Of a stretch of DNA of 64,000 nt, positions 10,499 through 19,750 are shown piece after piece (positions within the stretch are counted from its first letter, which is position 1; each line of letters starts with the position of its first letter). Location: NCBI RefSeq assembly GCF_900167935.1, contig NZ_FUYL01000006.1, positions 62,001 to 126,000 of the forward strand. The letters are read 5' to 3'. The notes beneath the pieces were generated by a model that was given only the letters and a program-made list of their open reading frames with translations, made no database searches and was not told where the DNA came from. The stretch comes from Maribacter arcticus. Lineage in GTDB: Bacteria; Bacteroidota; Bacteroidia; Flavobacteriales; Flavobacteriaceae. Both the position numbers and the translations under genes were made by a program.

Positions 10499-11689
10499 AT
10501 GAAAAAAGTAGTTATAGGACTTTCGGGAGGAGTAGATTCAAGCGTTGCGGCATACTTGCTGAAAGAACAGGGCTATGATGTAATTGGCTTGTTTATGAAA
10601 AATTGGCACGATGATTCGGTAACGATATCAGAAGAATGTCCGTGGTTAGAGGATAGCAACGATGCATTAATTGTAGCGGAAAAGTTGGGTATTCCATTTC
10701 AAACAGTTGATTTGAGCGTTGAGTATAAAGAGCGTATTGTTGATTATATGTTCAGGGAATATGAAATGGGACGTACGCCAAACCCTGATGTTCTTTGTAA
10801 TAGAGAGATAAAGTTCGATGTGTTTTTAAAAATAGCAATGCAGTTAGGTGCTGATTATGTAGCAACAGGTCATTATTGTAGAAAAGGGACGTTGCATAAT
10901 GTAGATGGAACAGAAACCTATCAATTATTAGCTGGAAAGGATGGAAATAAAGACCAATCTTATTTTTTGTGCCAGTTATCGCAAGAACAATTATCAAAAA
11001 CCTTATTCCCGATAGGGGAGTTGACCAAACCAGAGGTTAGAAGTATTGCGGCGAAAATGAATTTGATTACTGCGGATAAAAAAGATTCTCAGGGTTTATG
11101 CTTTATAGGTAAAGTTCGTCTGCCAGAATTTTTACAACAGCAGCTTAAGCCTAAAACAGGAAAAATTGTTGAGGTACCTGCTGAATTTGATATATACAAT
11201 AGGGCGGTTCCTTCATTTTCAAATAAAGAAATGGAGCTCGAATTTTTTGCAGAGAAACCGGCTTATACTTTAAATGATGGAAAGGTTGTTGGTGAGCACC
11301 AAGGTGCACATTATTTCACCAAAGGACAACGGAAAGGATTGCATGTAGGTGGCACTAAAGAGCCTTTGTTTGTTATTGATACCGATGTAAAGGAAAACGT
11401 TATTTATACAGGTCAGGGTAAATCTCACCCAGGTTTGTATAGAAGAACATTGTTCGTAAATGAAAAAGAGATACATTGGGTACGTCAAGATTTAGCTTTA
11501 AAAATTGATGAAAAATTAGAAATTAAATCGCGTATTAGATATCGACAAGAATTACAAGAGGCTACTTTATACAAGGTAAATGGCGGTATGTATGTTGATT
11601 TTAAAGAAATGCAATCTGCAATTACAGAAGGGCAATTCGTGGCTTGGTATTTAGAAGATGAACTAATTGGTTCTGGCGTAATTTCTTAA
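10499..11689 (+). CDS. mnmA: tRNA-specific 2-thiouridylase MnmA
   Basis: 396 aa enzyme that thiolates U34 of tRNA-Lys, Glu and Gln using ATP and a sulfur relay. The ATP-pyrophosphatase P-loop SGGVDSSV is at residues 9-16. The two catalytic cysteines are Cys100 in [12 protein letters not shown] and Cys201 in GLCFIGKV, matching the known spacing. The C-terminal domain is complete. It is followed 53 bp later by the nitronate-monooxygenase-like gene on the same strand. Confidence 0.97.
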   Translation: MKKVVIGLSGGVDSSVAAYLLKEQGYDVIGLFMKNWHDDSVTISEECPWLEDSNDALIVAEKLGIPFQTVDLSVEYKERIVDYMFREYEMGRTPNPDVLCNREIKFDVFLKIAMQLGADYVATGHYCRKGTLHNVDGTETYQLLAGKDGNKDQSYFLCQLSQEQLSKTLFPIGELTKPEVRSIAAKMNLITADKKDSQGLCFIGKVRLPEFLQQQLKPKTGKIVEVPAEFDIYNRAVPSFSNKEMELEFFAEKPAYTLNDGKVVGEHQGAHYFTKGQRKGLHVGGTKEPLFVIDTDVKENVIYTGQGKSHPGLYRRTLFVNEKEIHWVRQDLALKIDEKLEIKSRIRYRQELQEATLYKVNGGMYVDFKEMQSAITEGQFVAWYLEDELIGSGVIS

Positions 11690-11742
11690 TTTAGAGTATA
11701 CGTTTCACGCTTTGTTTTTAATGGAGCACTTAATATTTTTTC

Positions 11743-12684
11743 ATGCGAAATAGAATAGCAGACCTTTTTAATATTGATTTTCCAATAATTCAGGGAGGAA
11801 TGGTCTGGACGAGTGGTTGGCGTTTAGCCAGTGCTGTTTCTAATAATGGAGGATTAGGAGTAATTGGTGCTGGTAGTATGTATCCTGATGTTTTGCGTGA
11901 GCATATTCAGAAATGTAAAAAGGCTACGTCTAAGTCTTTTGCGGTCAATGTACCAATGCTATATCCTGATATCGAAAAACTGATGGATATTATTATTGAA
12001 GAGAATGTAAAGATTGTAATTACTTCAGCAGGAAACCCGAAAACATGGACATCAATTCTCAAGGATAACGGAATAACCGTTGTCCATGTAGTTAGTAGTT
12101 TAAAATTTGCCTTAAAGGCACAAGAAGCTGGTGTAGATGCTATAGTTGCTGAAGGTTTTGAAGCAGGCGGTCATAATGGTCGAGACGAAACTACAACATT
12201 GGTTTTAATTCCGGCAGTACGAGAAAAAATCACTATTCCGTTGATTGCAGCAGGTGGTATAGCTACTGGTAAAGCAATGTTAGCGGCAATGGTACTTGGT
12301 GCTGATGGAGTGCAGGTTGGTAGTCGATTTGTTGCAAGTGAAGAGGCGTCGAATCACATTGATTTTAAGAAAATGGTAGTGAATTCTCAAGAAGGAGATA
12401 CTCAATTAACCTTAAAAGAACTTGCCCCAGTACGATTGATAAAAAACAAGTTCTATCGTGAGGTTCAAAGTGCATACCAAAAAGGAGCAACTACTGAAGA
12501 ACTAAAGTCACTTTTAGGACGAGGGCGAGCTAAAAAAGGTATGTTTTTAGGCGATTTAGAAGATGGTGAGCTGGAAATAGGTCAAGTATCTGCATTGATA
12601 CATGACATAAAACCAGCTAGCCAAATTATTGAAGAAATGATAAGTGAATTTAATCAGAGGAAACAGGAGCTTTCTAAATGGTAG
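11743..12684 (+). CDS. NAD(P)H-dependent flavin oxidoreductase / nitronate monooxygenase family
   Basis: 313 aa FMN-binding TIM barrel of the 2-nitropropane dioxygenase/FabK superfamily. It begins with the characteristic FPIIQGGMVWTSG and carries AEGFEAGGHNGRD, the region with the active-site histidine, then IPLIAAGGIATG and LGADGVQVGSRFVAS for phosphate binding. Members oxidise nitronates or act as enoyl-ACP reductases (FabK); sequence alone does not decide which. No fatty-acid genes are adjacent. Its stop is 32 bp from that of the convergent haem/HEAT lipoprotein gene, and no terminator hairpin is seen there. Confidence 0.85.
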   Translation: MRNRIADLFNIDFPIIQGGMVWTSGWRLASAVSNNGGLGVIGAGSMYPDVLREHIQKCKKATSKSFAVNVPMLYPDIEKLMDIIIEENVKIVITSAGNPKTWTSILKDNGITVVHVVSSLKFALKAQEAGVDAIVAEGFEAGGHNGRDETTTLVLIPAVREKITIPLIAAGGIATGKAMLAAMVLGADGVQVGSRFVASEEASNHIDFKKMVVNSQEGDTQLTLKELAPVRLIKNKFYREVQSAYQKGATTEELKSLLGRGRAKKGMFLGDLEDGELEIGQVSALIHDIKPASQIIEEMISEFNQRKQELSKW

Positions 12685-12716
12685 ATTAAAATACTTATAC
12701 CTTTGGAGCTACATTT

Positions 12717-15700
12717 TTATTTTTTCAAACTTCCCAAATATTCCATTAAATCACGTAGTTCTCTTCTAGATATCATACGACCCATTGCAGGCATAGCGGA
12801 CATAGAATTTTCTTGTTTAGCAATTCTTCCTAGAGGAATTTCTAATGGTTCTGCTTCAGAAGTTCTTAATAGTATATCGTTCGCACGTTGTTCAATCAAC
12901 ACTCCCTGTACTTTTTGACCGTCTTTCAGTGTCAATGTTACTGTGCCATAACCTGGAGCAAGTCGTTTGCTTGGCTCAATTAAAGCTTCAAGTATTTGTT
13001 TTCTATTTAATACATTGGCAATATTATCTAACGCCGGACCAACTTCGCCACCCGACCCGTCGACTGCATGGCATCTAACACATTGCGCTGTAGGGTTGTT
13101 GTTAAACACATTTCTACCAGCCCACCAGCTACCCCCGTGAAGGGTTTCTTCAAAAGAATCTGCAGAATACCCAGCTTTTTTAAGTTTATCTAATTGAGCG
13201 ATAAGTTTAGGGTTGTCGGTAGCATTTACCGATTCCATAAGATCTAAAAGTATACCTTGGTCTAATTGATTTTTACTTGCCTTGTCAATAAGGCTCGCTA
13301 AAATGGTATTACTGTTTTCTACGGGTAAATCGCCCAAAACATTCAACATTTGTTGTTGTTCGGAAACAGAACCCTTTTTAAATATAGGTCCAACGATAGC
13401 AGGCAATTTTTCCTTTGGAAGATTTAATTGACCTAATAACCCCACTGCAGACGTCCTCACTTGTTCATTTGAATCTTGCATTCCTATAATCATAGCAGCT
13501 TCCATCTTATCAAAGTTAAGTTGACCTAGCGTATTTAAGACGGATGCTCTTACCTCTGGTGATTTGTTTGTTTTAAATATGTAATACAATTCATCATTAT
13601 ATGTACTAATACCAATGGCGCTTAGAGTTTTTGAAATACCGATGAGAATTTCAGGTTGGCGGTCTTTAAGTAACGTTGGAATATCTTTTCCAATTTTATC
13701 TTGCAGTAAATTACCTTCTCTAATAATTTCACCTCTATATCTACCATCTACTCGGTCTAAGAGAGAAGGGTTGTTCCAAGTACCTAATGCGGCTAAAGCT
13801 TCACCTCTTAAGCTACTGGTTACACTTGTTCTTTTTGCAAAATTAATCAGCATATCTAATTCTTGTTCTCCACCTACTCGTAATGCTGCATTTATGGCTC
13901 TTCTTAAAAGAGGTTCTGAGGTATACTTTTCATTATTCAATAGTGTAGCTAATGCAGGTAAGGCGCCTTCAATTGAAAGGTCATCATTAATTGCTCTGGC
14001 AGTTTCAGTTACGATATATTCATCTTTATCTGACAAAAAGATGGAGATTTTCGGCTCTTGTAATTTTCGTAATACCAGAACGGCCGCAAGTCTTAGAGCT
14101 CTATTTTCACTATTCGCTAGAGCTAAAAGTGGTTCTGCGTTACCGATTCTAGAAAGCGCTAAAACAGCGGCATGTCTTAAATAAAGATCTTTGTCATCAT
14201 TGGCAACAATCATTTCCAATAAAGGTTCAACAGCTTTTTCATATTTTAGTCTACCTAATGCTTGAGCTGCAAAGAATTTAACTCTATCATTTTCATGAGT
14301 AGTTAAGGAAATTAAAGTATCGGCTGCTGGCTCATATCTCAAATCGCCTAAAACCTTTGCACTTTGAGCTATAATTTCAGAATCGCTATCATGTAATAAG
14401 TCAAGTAATGGTTTTGCATCATCTTTATCATTTGCGGCAATTTGCCCAATACCCCAAATAGCATGAATACGTGCAAACTGATTTTCGTCGTTCTTAAGAA
14501 CATCTTTTAATGCACGGTAGCCCCAAAAGGTTCTCTTGGCTAATTCGAACTGTGCTTTTTGGCGAATTCTCATATCACCATAACTTAAAAGTTTTACTAA
14601 ATTTTCTGAGTTATCATCCTTATAGTTGTGAGTCATTAATCTTTGGGTTTCTAAGCGTTCTTGCGCTAGGTCATTAGTTTCTTCTGTTACATCTAACTTC
14701 CAGACCCTACCATAATCTTTACTTCCCCAACCATTTACCCAATCAGCCAAGTATAAAGCCCCATCTGGGCCAAAATCAATTCCTGTTGGTAATACCCCAG
14801 ATAAAATAGATTCATCGGTATTCAATTCAAAAGAAGCTCCTTTAGGTTTCAAATCAAAAGACCAAATATGTGAACGACTAGGATCACCAACGAATTCAAC
14901 CAAAAAGAATTTATCCATCCATTTTTTGCCTAAAGCAGTTCCTGGGTTATACCTCATCCCTGTAGGACCATTATGAAAATTTTGAATTGGAGGCATGATG
15001 TAAGCAGCTTGTCCTTCCCAACGTGGAATGAACAGTTTTTCATCCATCCAAACATTATAACCATTATTCTTTGGGTCTGTATATTTTCCATATTGCCAAT
15101 TGGCACGCCACCCTGCATCAGACCCTTCTACGATATGAACCAGTCTTTCACTTTCTCCTTTATGATCACCATCATTATCTGATGAAATAATATTACCGTA
15201 CGCATCAAAAACAAATTCATGAGTATTTCTCAATCCGTGTGCAAATACTTCAAAATTAGAACCATCAGGATTGCTTCTTACGATAACCCCTTCATTTGGG
15301 TATTTATGATTTTCACCATCAACCGTAGTAATGTTTGCGCCAATATCGCCGATGCCCCAATAAATTTTTCCGTCTGGTCCTTCAATTGCCCCAGACATAC
15401 CGTGGCCACTAAAGCCAATATGCACTGCAAAACCAGTTGCAATGCTCGTTTTTGTATCTAAAATTTTATCACCGTTAGTATCTGTAAGGCGATACATACC
15501 TGGACCAATACCTACAAAAATATCTTCATCTCTAACCAAAAGTGCTCCTGCTTGATCATTGATTTCATCGTTAAAATCATTCATTATTTGAGTAGAGATA
15601 TCGGCTATACCATCTTTGTCGGTATCTTCTAACATCCAAACTTCATCTTGTTCAACTGCAAGGTCATGCCAATCATGAATGCTATCATTATTTAAATCTG

Positions 15701-16112
15701 GCAACCATTCATTTTCATTACTAAGTTCAGGTGCGAAGGTCTTATGCAGAAAGGCTCTTCTGTCCTCAACAGACTCTAATGCGATAGATTCGGTCATCCA
15801 GTCTCTATGGCCACGTATATCAAATTCAGAATTTTTATTTCTATTCGAACGGGTTATATAAATATTACCATCATTATCAATATCCAAAGCAATTGGATCT
15901 GGGGCTAAAGAGTCTGAGGCCCAAAGACTCAATTTTAAACCATCAGCTACTTTTGCTGAAATACTTTCCCTTGCAAGTTTCGCCATTTCAAGTAGCGCAG
16001 TGCTATCTTGTTGAATGGTTAAAGGAATTTCAATTGGTTTTTTTTCTTCACAGGAAATAGTTAAAAGGCATATGGTAAAAATGCCTAGCAAAAACTTTTG
16101 AAATGATGTCAT
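12717..16112 (-). CDS. PVC-type haem-binding dehydrogenase-like lipoprotein with HEAT repeats
   Basis: Large exported protein of 1131 aa. A lipoprotein signal ends LLTISC. Residues ~45-470 form a beta-propeller-like membrane-bound dehydrogenase domain (GIDFGPDGALYLADW is a typical blade). Residues ~490-980 are alpha-helical HEAT repeats with HAA/RLAAVLVL-like units. The C-terminus is a cytochrome-c-like domain with one CVRCH motif at residues 1011-1015 and later methionines as possible distal ligands. This three-part architecture is best known from Planctomycetes and Verrucomicrobia and recurs in marine Bacteroidota. It probably passes electrons from periplasmic sugar or alcohol oxidation; the substrate is unknown. 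It is divergent from the DUF1080 gene. Confidence 0.88.
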   Translation of the reverse strand: MTSFQKFLLGIFTICLLTISCEEKKPIEIPLTIQQDSTALLEMAKLARESISAKVADGLKLSLWASDSLAPDPIALDIDNDGNIYITRSNRNKNSEFDIRGHRDWMTESIALESVEDRRAFLHKTFAPELSNENEWLPDLNNDSIHDWHDLAVEQDEVWMLEDTDKDGIADISTQIMNDFNDEINDQAGALLVRDEDIFVGIGPGMYRLTDTNGDKILDTKTSIATGFAVHIGFSGHGMSGAIEGPDGKIYWGIGDIGANITTVDGENHKYPNEGVIVRSNPDGSNFEVFAHGLRNTHEFVFDAYGNIISSDNDGDHKGESERLVHIVEGSDAGWRANWQYGKYTDPKNNGYNVWMDEKLFIPRWEGQAAYIMPPIQNFHNGPTGMRYNPGTALGKKWMDKFFLVEFVGDPSRSHIWSFDLKPKGASFELNTDESILSGVLPTGIDFGPDGALYLADWVNGWGSKDYGRVWKLDVTEETNDLAQERLETQRLMTHNYKDDNSENLVKLLSYGDMRIRQKAQFELAKRTFWGYRALKDVLKNDENQFARIHAIWGIGQIAANDKDDAKPLLDLLHDSDSEIIAQSAKVLGDLRYEPAADTLISLTTHENDRVKFFAAQALGRLKYEKAVEPLLEMIVANDDKDLYLRHAAVLALSRIGNAEPLLALANSENRALRLAAVLVLRKLQEPKISIFLSDKDEYIVTETARAINDDLSIEGALPALATLLNNEKYTSEPLLRRAINAALRVGGEQELDMLINFAKRTSVTSSLRGEALAALGTWNNPSLLDRVDGRYRGEIIREGNLLQDKIGKDIPTLLKDRQPEILIGISKTLSAIGISTYNDELYYIFKTNKSPEVRASVLNTLGQLNFDKMEAAMIIGMQDSNEQVRTSAVGLLGQLNLPKEKLPAIVGPIFKKGSVSEQQQMLNVLGDLPVENSNTILASLIDKASKNQLDQGILLDLMESVNATDNPKLIAQLDKLKKAGYSADSFEETLHGGSWWAGRNVFNNNPTAQCVRCHAVDGSGGEVGPALDNIANVLNRKQILEALIEPSKRLAPGYGTVTLTLKDGQKVQGVLIEQRANDILLRTSEAEPLEIPLGRIAKQENSMSAMPAMGRMISRRELRDLMEYLGSLKK

Positions 16113-16311
16113 TTTAATTTTTAGTTGAATTGAAGTTTAAAAGTAACGATTATTGTAATTAATCAATAATGAAAATCTACAGTAGTTTAATTATTAACAT
16201 CATATATTAATTATGACATTTTTTTGATTTTGATAGTATTTAATTCTTTAAGTGGAAATACTATTTTAAAACTTCCATTATATTTGAAAGCATATCAAAC
16301 ATCTAAATACT

Positions 16312-17250
16312 ATGAATACAATAAAAAAAGCGTTTACTCTTCTTTGTTTTGCTACTCTTAGCATAAATTTTATGGTAGGGCAAGAAGGTCATCCATTAGA
16401 AGGAAAATGGAATTTAACTATTGATCAAGAAGGAGAAGAATTACCAGCTTGGTTAGAAATTAGACACTCAGGTAACAACACGTTAATTGGTAGGTTTACT
16501 TATGCATTCGGTAGCGCACGACCTGTTGCAGAAATAGAAAAACATGGGGATTTGTTTTCATTTGAAATTCCGCCGCAGTGGGAGCCAGGAGCTTCTAATA
16601 TGGAGTTTGAAGGAAAAATGGTCGGTGACGGACTTGAAGGCACTATGATTTATGTTGATGGTAAAACGTATACTTGGACGGCTACAAAATCTCCGCTTCT
16701 ACCTTTTTATGACGATGCAAAAGAGGGAAAGATCATAAAGCTTTTTAATGGCAAAAATTTAAATGGATGGACCATCAAGCCAGGTAACCAATGGGCTGTA
16801 ATTGATGGTGTATTAACGAGTTCTAAATCTGGCGTAAACCTTATTTCGGAAGAGAAGTTCAAGGATTTTAAATTGCATGCAGAATTTCGATATCCTGAAG
16901 GTAGTAATAGTGGTTTGTATTTAAGAGGTCGCTATGAAGTGCAAATAGCAGATAATATGGGATTGGAAGCTTCATCTATTTATTTTGGAGGAATTTATGG
17001 ACTACTTACTCCTAATGAAAATGCTGCAATGAAGGCAGGAGAGTGGCAAACCTTTGATATTACCTTAATTGGTAGACGAGTAACTATTATCGCCAATGGT
17101 AAAACTGTTATATCGAACCAGAATATAGATTCGATGACAGGTGGCGCTTTAGATAATAACGAAGCGGAAGCTGGCCCAATTATGATTCAAGGTGACCATG
17201 GCACTGTAGAATTCAGAAAATTAGAAATAACGCCTTTATCTAAAGGATAA
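16312..17250 (+). CDS. Secreted DUF1080 protein (3-keto-disaccharide hydrolase family)
   Basis: 312 aa secreted protein. A signal peptide ends near MVGQ. Residues ~25-125 form a small beta-rich domain (EGKWNLTIDQEGEELPAW), and residues ~135-308 are the DUF1080/3-keto-disaccharide hydrolase domain, recognisable by KLFNGKNLNGW, FKDFKLHAEFRYP and NSGLYLRGRYEVQI. Characterised relatives cleave 3-oxidised disaccharides. It is divergent from the haem dehydrogenase-like gene, 199 bp away, which suggests that oxidation and hydrolysis of the same sugars may be coupled. A bidirectional terminator follows. Confidence 0.88.
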   Translation: MNTIKKAFTLLCFATLSINFMVGQEGHPLEGKWNLTIDQEGEELPAWLEIRHSGNNTLIGRFTYAFGSARPVAEIEKHGDLFSFEIPPQWEPGASNMEFEGKMVGDGLEGTMIYVDGKTYTWTATKSPLLPFYDDAKEGKIIKLFNGKNLNGWTIKPGNQWAVIDGVLTSSKSGVNLISEEKFKDFKLHAEFRYPEGSNSGLYLRGRYEVQIADNMGLEASSIYFGGIYGLLTPNENAAMKAGEWQTFDITLIGRRVTIIANGKTVISNQNIDSMTGGALDNNEAEAGPIMIQGDHGTVEFRKLEITPLSKG

Positions 17251-17263
17251 GGTACTTTTAAGT

Positions 17264-17295
17264 AAAAAAAGCCTCCATAATTGGAGGCTTTTTTT
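17264..17295. terminator. Bidirectional terminator
   Basis: A7-GCCTCCA, TAAT loop, TGGAGGC-T7: a perfect 14-bp stem symmetric for both strands, between the DUF1080 gene (+) and the DUF2007 gene (-). Confidence 0.9.
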
Positions 17296-17299
17296 ATTA

Positions 17300-17527
17300 T
17301 TATACATCCCAATTTAATTGGGTGATTAGTGCCAAGGCTTTTACTTCTTCATCTTCATGAACGAAAATCTGAATGAGATCAGATAAAGGTGCTCCAAAAC
17401 CAGCCAAACGTGCAGATTCACTTTCATCTTTTAGAATAGGTTCAATATTGTTATCCTTTAAGGTGACTTCTACTCTATGGGCATTAATACTATTGCCACT
17501 AAATACCTTTTTATACTTTGAATCCAT
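17300..17527 (-). CDS. DUF2007 family small protein
   Basis: 75 aa cytoplasmic protein of the DUF2007 (putative signal-transducing) family. It begins with YKKVFSGNSINAHRVEVTL, followed by an ACT/GlnB-like alpha-beta arrangement ending in IQIFVHEDEEVKAL. The molecular role is unknown. It starts 5 bp after the stop of the M28 peptidase gene, so it is the last gene of an operon of three (Gfo/Idh/MocA, M28, DUF2007) ending in the hairpin just downstream. Confidence 0.8.
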   Translation of the reverse strand: MDSKYKKVFSGNSINAHRVEVTLKDNNIEPILKDESESARLAGFGAPLSDLIQIFVHEDEEVKALALITQLNWDV

Positions 17528-17532
17528 ATCGT

Positions 17533-19725
17533 TTATTTTATACTTACATTCATTTCTTTAATATATGTATTGAAACTCTTGAAAGTAGACGTTAATATTT
17601 CAATTTGTTCTTGAGCCTCTTTCCAATCTTTTTGTTCAATAGCTTCCCTAACTCCAGGTAGTGTTTTAACACCATAACCCGTATAAAAACCAGGAGCATA
17701 AATTTGATGCTTAAACCAAGGTCTTCTAGGCAGCCCCTTTTCAGAAGTTAACATATGTTCAGCTTTCATGAGTTGCTTATTGAGTTCATTTCTAATCTTG
17801 CTAGAAAGCGCAGTTGAATTTGTTTTCTCGAATTCGGTTATAGATTCATTTAGTAAAACCAATTCATTTTGTAAAGGAGAAAAGTCGATATAAGGCACCC
17901 TATCTTTTTTAGTAGGGCTCTTAATGTGTTTTGTAGGATCAGCTGCTAATTGATATGTGTTTTTCTCTACCATTGTGTTATGCTTCAGAACATCTTTACG
18001 CATACTCTCTGTTTCATTGATTATTTCTGTAAGGTATCCTGAAACGGTCGAATGCCACTGTGAGAAATTTAGGGGTAATACATCTGCATTTGCCAAACGT
18101 AAAGTAATTAGACCTGCTGTGTTCGCCAACGCAACACCATATGCAAATTCAGGGTCTTTGAATCTTTTGTAATGGGGATATGTATCATAAATGGTATGGT
18201 ATTCTCCACCACCATTTTCACCACCAAATCCTAAATTTAAGGCTGCGATACCTGCATGTTGTATAAAAGGAGTGTAATCTGACCCCGAGCCTAGAGCATA
18301 TAATTCAAAAGAATCATCTCCACCATTAACCATATTCGCAGCAATTCGTCGCTCTTTAACCGATACTTTGGTTTGTGGGTCGATTACTGAGCCGGCAACC
18401 TCACTTACCATTGCTTGTAATGAATGTGAACCACCAGCACCTAAAAACCCACGTCCATTACCATCAGTATTGATATAGGCAACCACTTTTTCTTGCAATT
18501 CTTTTTTATGATCTTCTACCCATTCAGTAGATCCAATAAGACCCGGTTCTTCAGCATCCCAAGCACAAAACACTAAAGTTCGTTTTGGTTTCTGCCCTTT
18601 TTTTGCAAGTTCGCCGATTGCTCTGGCTTCTTCCATAAGGGCTACCATACCACTAATAGGATCGTTTGCACCATGAACCCAAGCATCATGATGATTACCA
18701 CGCATTACCCATTGGTCTGGAAATTCAGAACCTTTTAATGTGGCAATTACATTATGTGCAGGCACCAGTTTCCAATCGAAAGCAAGTTTCAGGTGTACTT
18801 TTGCTGGTCCAGGACCTATATGATACGTTATCGGTAAACCACCTCGCCATGATTCAGGTGCTACCGTACCATCTAATGCGGATAAAAGAGGTAGTGCATC
18901 TTCATATGAAATTGGTAAAACAGGAATTTTTGTAATGGTCGGTGCATCTTTTCGATCCAATCTTTTAGCATCTTTAGTAGCTGCATAACCGGGAGTCAAA
19001 ACATCACCTGGGTAAGTAGGCATATCCATAACAGAACCTCTCTGCACTCCTGTTTTGTTTTTATAAGCACCTTTAGGGTACACATCACCTTGGCCATAAC
19101 CATCATCTTCGGGATCTGAGTAAATAATACAGCCGATAGCTCCTTTTTCAGCAGCTAACTTTGGCTTAATACCTCTCCATGAACCTTGATATTTAGCGAT
19201 AACTATTTTCCCTTTTACGCTTATACCGAGTTTTTCTAATTCTTCATAATCTTTAGGGATACCATAGTTGACAAAAACCAATTCGGCCTCTACGTCACCA
19301 TCGGTAGAAAATGCATTATAGCTAGGCAAAAGGGCATCACCTTGTGCAGTAAATGGGTCACCTTCTACAGGGACCGCAGTTAGTTTTGCAGTGTATTTGT
19401 TAGGTCCAGTTAGTTCTAATACCCTTTCCGTAGGATAAGGAAAAAGAATTTGATAGGTTTCAATTTGGGCATCGTAGCCCCAAGATTCAAACTGATTTTT
19501 AATCCATTTAGCATTTTTCTCGCCAAATTCTGTACCGACCCAATGAGGCTCAGCAGCCATTTTCTGCATCCACTGGTCTAGGTTAGTGGCATTTAATTTT
19601 TCTTCAAAACTTTTTTCTAATTGAAGTTGTTTGTTCGTGTTCTCAACGGAAAACCCTATAATTGATTTTTGAGAAAAACCGGTGAGAAATGTAATTAAGA
19701 ATAGGGTAGTTAGAATTTGTTTCAT
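17533..19725 (-). CDS. Exported M28 zinc peptidase, glutamate carboxypeptidase II type
   Basis: 730 aa exported di-zinc peptidase. A signal peptide (LFLITFLTGFSQ) precedes a PA domain (~residues 120-280), the M28 catalytic domain (~310-570) and a transferrin-receptor-like dimerisation domain (~600-720), the order of human GCPII. Zinc ligands are visible: His and Asp in GNHHDAWVHG and GANDPISGM, the catalytic EE in DAEEPGLIGSTEW, Asp in YINTDGNG, and His in GGEYHTIYDTYP. It should cleave C-terminal residues from short peptides in the periplasm; the exact specificity is unknown. It is co-directional with the Gfo/Idh/MocA gene (25 bp upstream). Confidence 0.93.
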   Translation of the reverse strand: MKQILTTLFLITFLTGFSQKSIIGFSVENTNKQLQLEKSFEEKLNATNLDQWMQKMAAEPHWVGTEFGEKNAKWIKNQFESWGYDAQIETYQILFPYPTERVLELTGPNKYTAKLTAVPVEGDPFTAQGDALLPSYNAFSTDGDVEAELVFVNYGIPKDYEELEKLGISVKGKIVIAKYQGSWRGIKPKLAAEKGAIGCIIYSDPEDDGYGQGDVYPKGAYKNKTGVQRGSVMDMPTYPGDVLTPGYAATKDAKRLDRKDAPTITKIPVLPISYEDALPLLSALDGTVAPESWRGGLPITYHIGPGPAKVHLKLAFDWKLVPAHNVIATLKGSEFPDQWVMRGNHHDAWVHGANDPISGMVALMEEARAIGELAKKGQKPKRTLVFCAWDAEEPGLIGSTEWVEDHKKELQEKVVAYINTDGNGRGFLGAGGSHSLQAMVSEVAGSVIDPQTKVSVKERRIAANMVNGGDDSFELYALGSGSDYTPFIQHAGIAALNLGFGGENGGGEYHTIYDTYPHYKRFKDPEFAYGVALANTAGLITLRLANADVLPLNFSQWHSTVSGYLTEIINETESMRKDVLKHNTMVEKNTYQLAADPTKHIKSPTKKDRVPYIDFSPLQNELVLLNESITEFEKTNSTALSSKIRNELNKQLMKAEHMLTSEKGLPRRPWFKHQIYAPGFYTGYGVKTLPGVREAIEQKDWKEAQEQIEILTSTFKSFNTYIKEMNVSIK

Positions 19726-19750
19726 AGTGTTAGAATATCGATGTTGAAAT

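Noticed and set aside
12698..12705. TACCTTTG, a plus-strand -7-like match
   Set aside because: It faces the end of a minus-strand gene and has no downstream plus-strand gene to serve.
13615..14184. Long antisense open frame (189 codons) opposite the HEAT-repeat gene
   Set aside because: It is a shadow of the repetitive coding sequence on the other strand; it has no plausible protein features.
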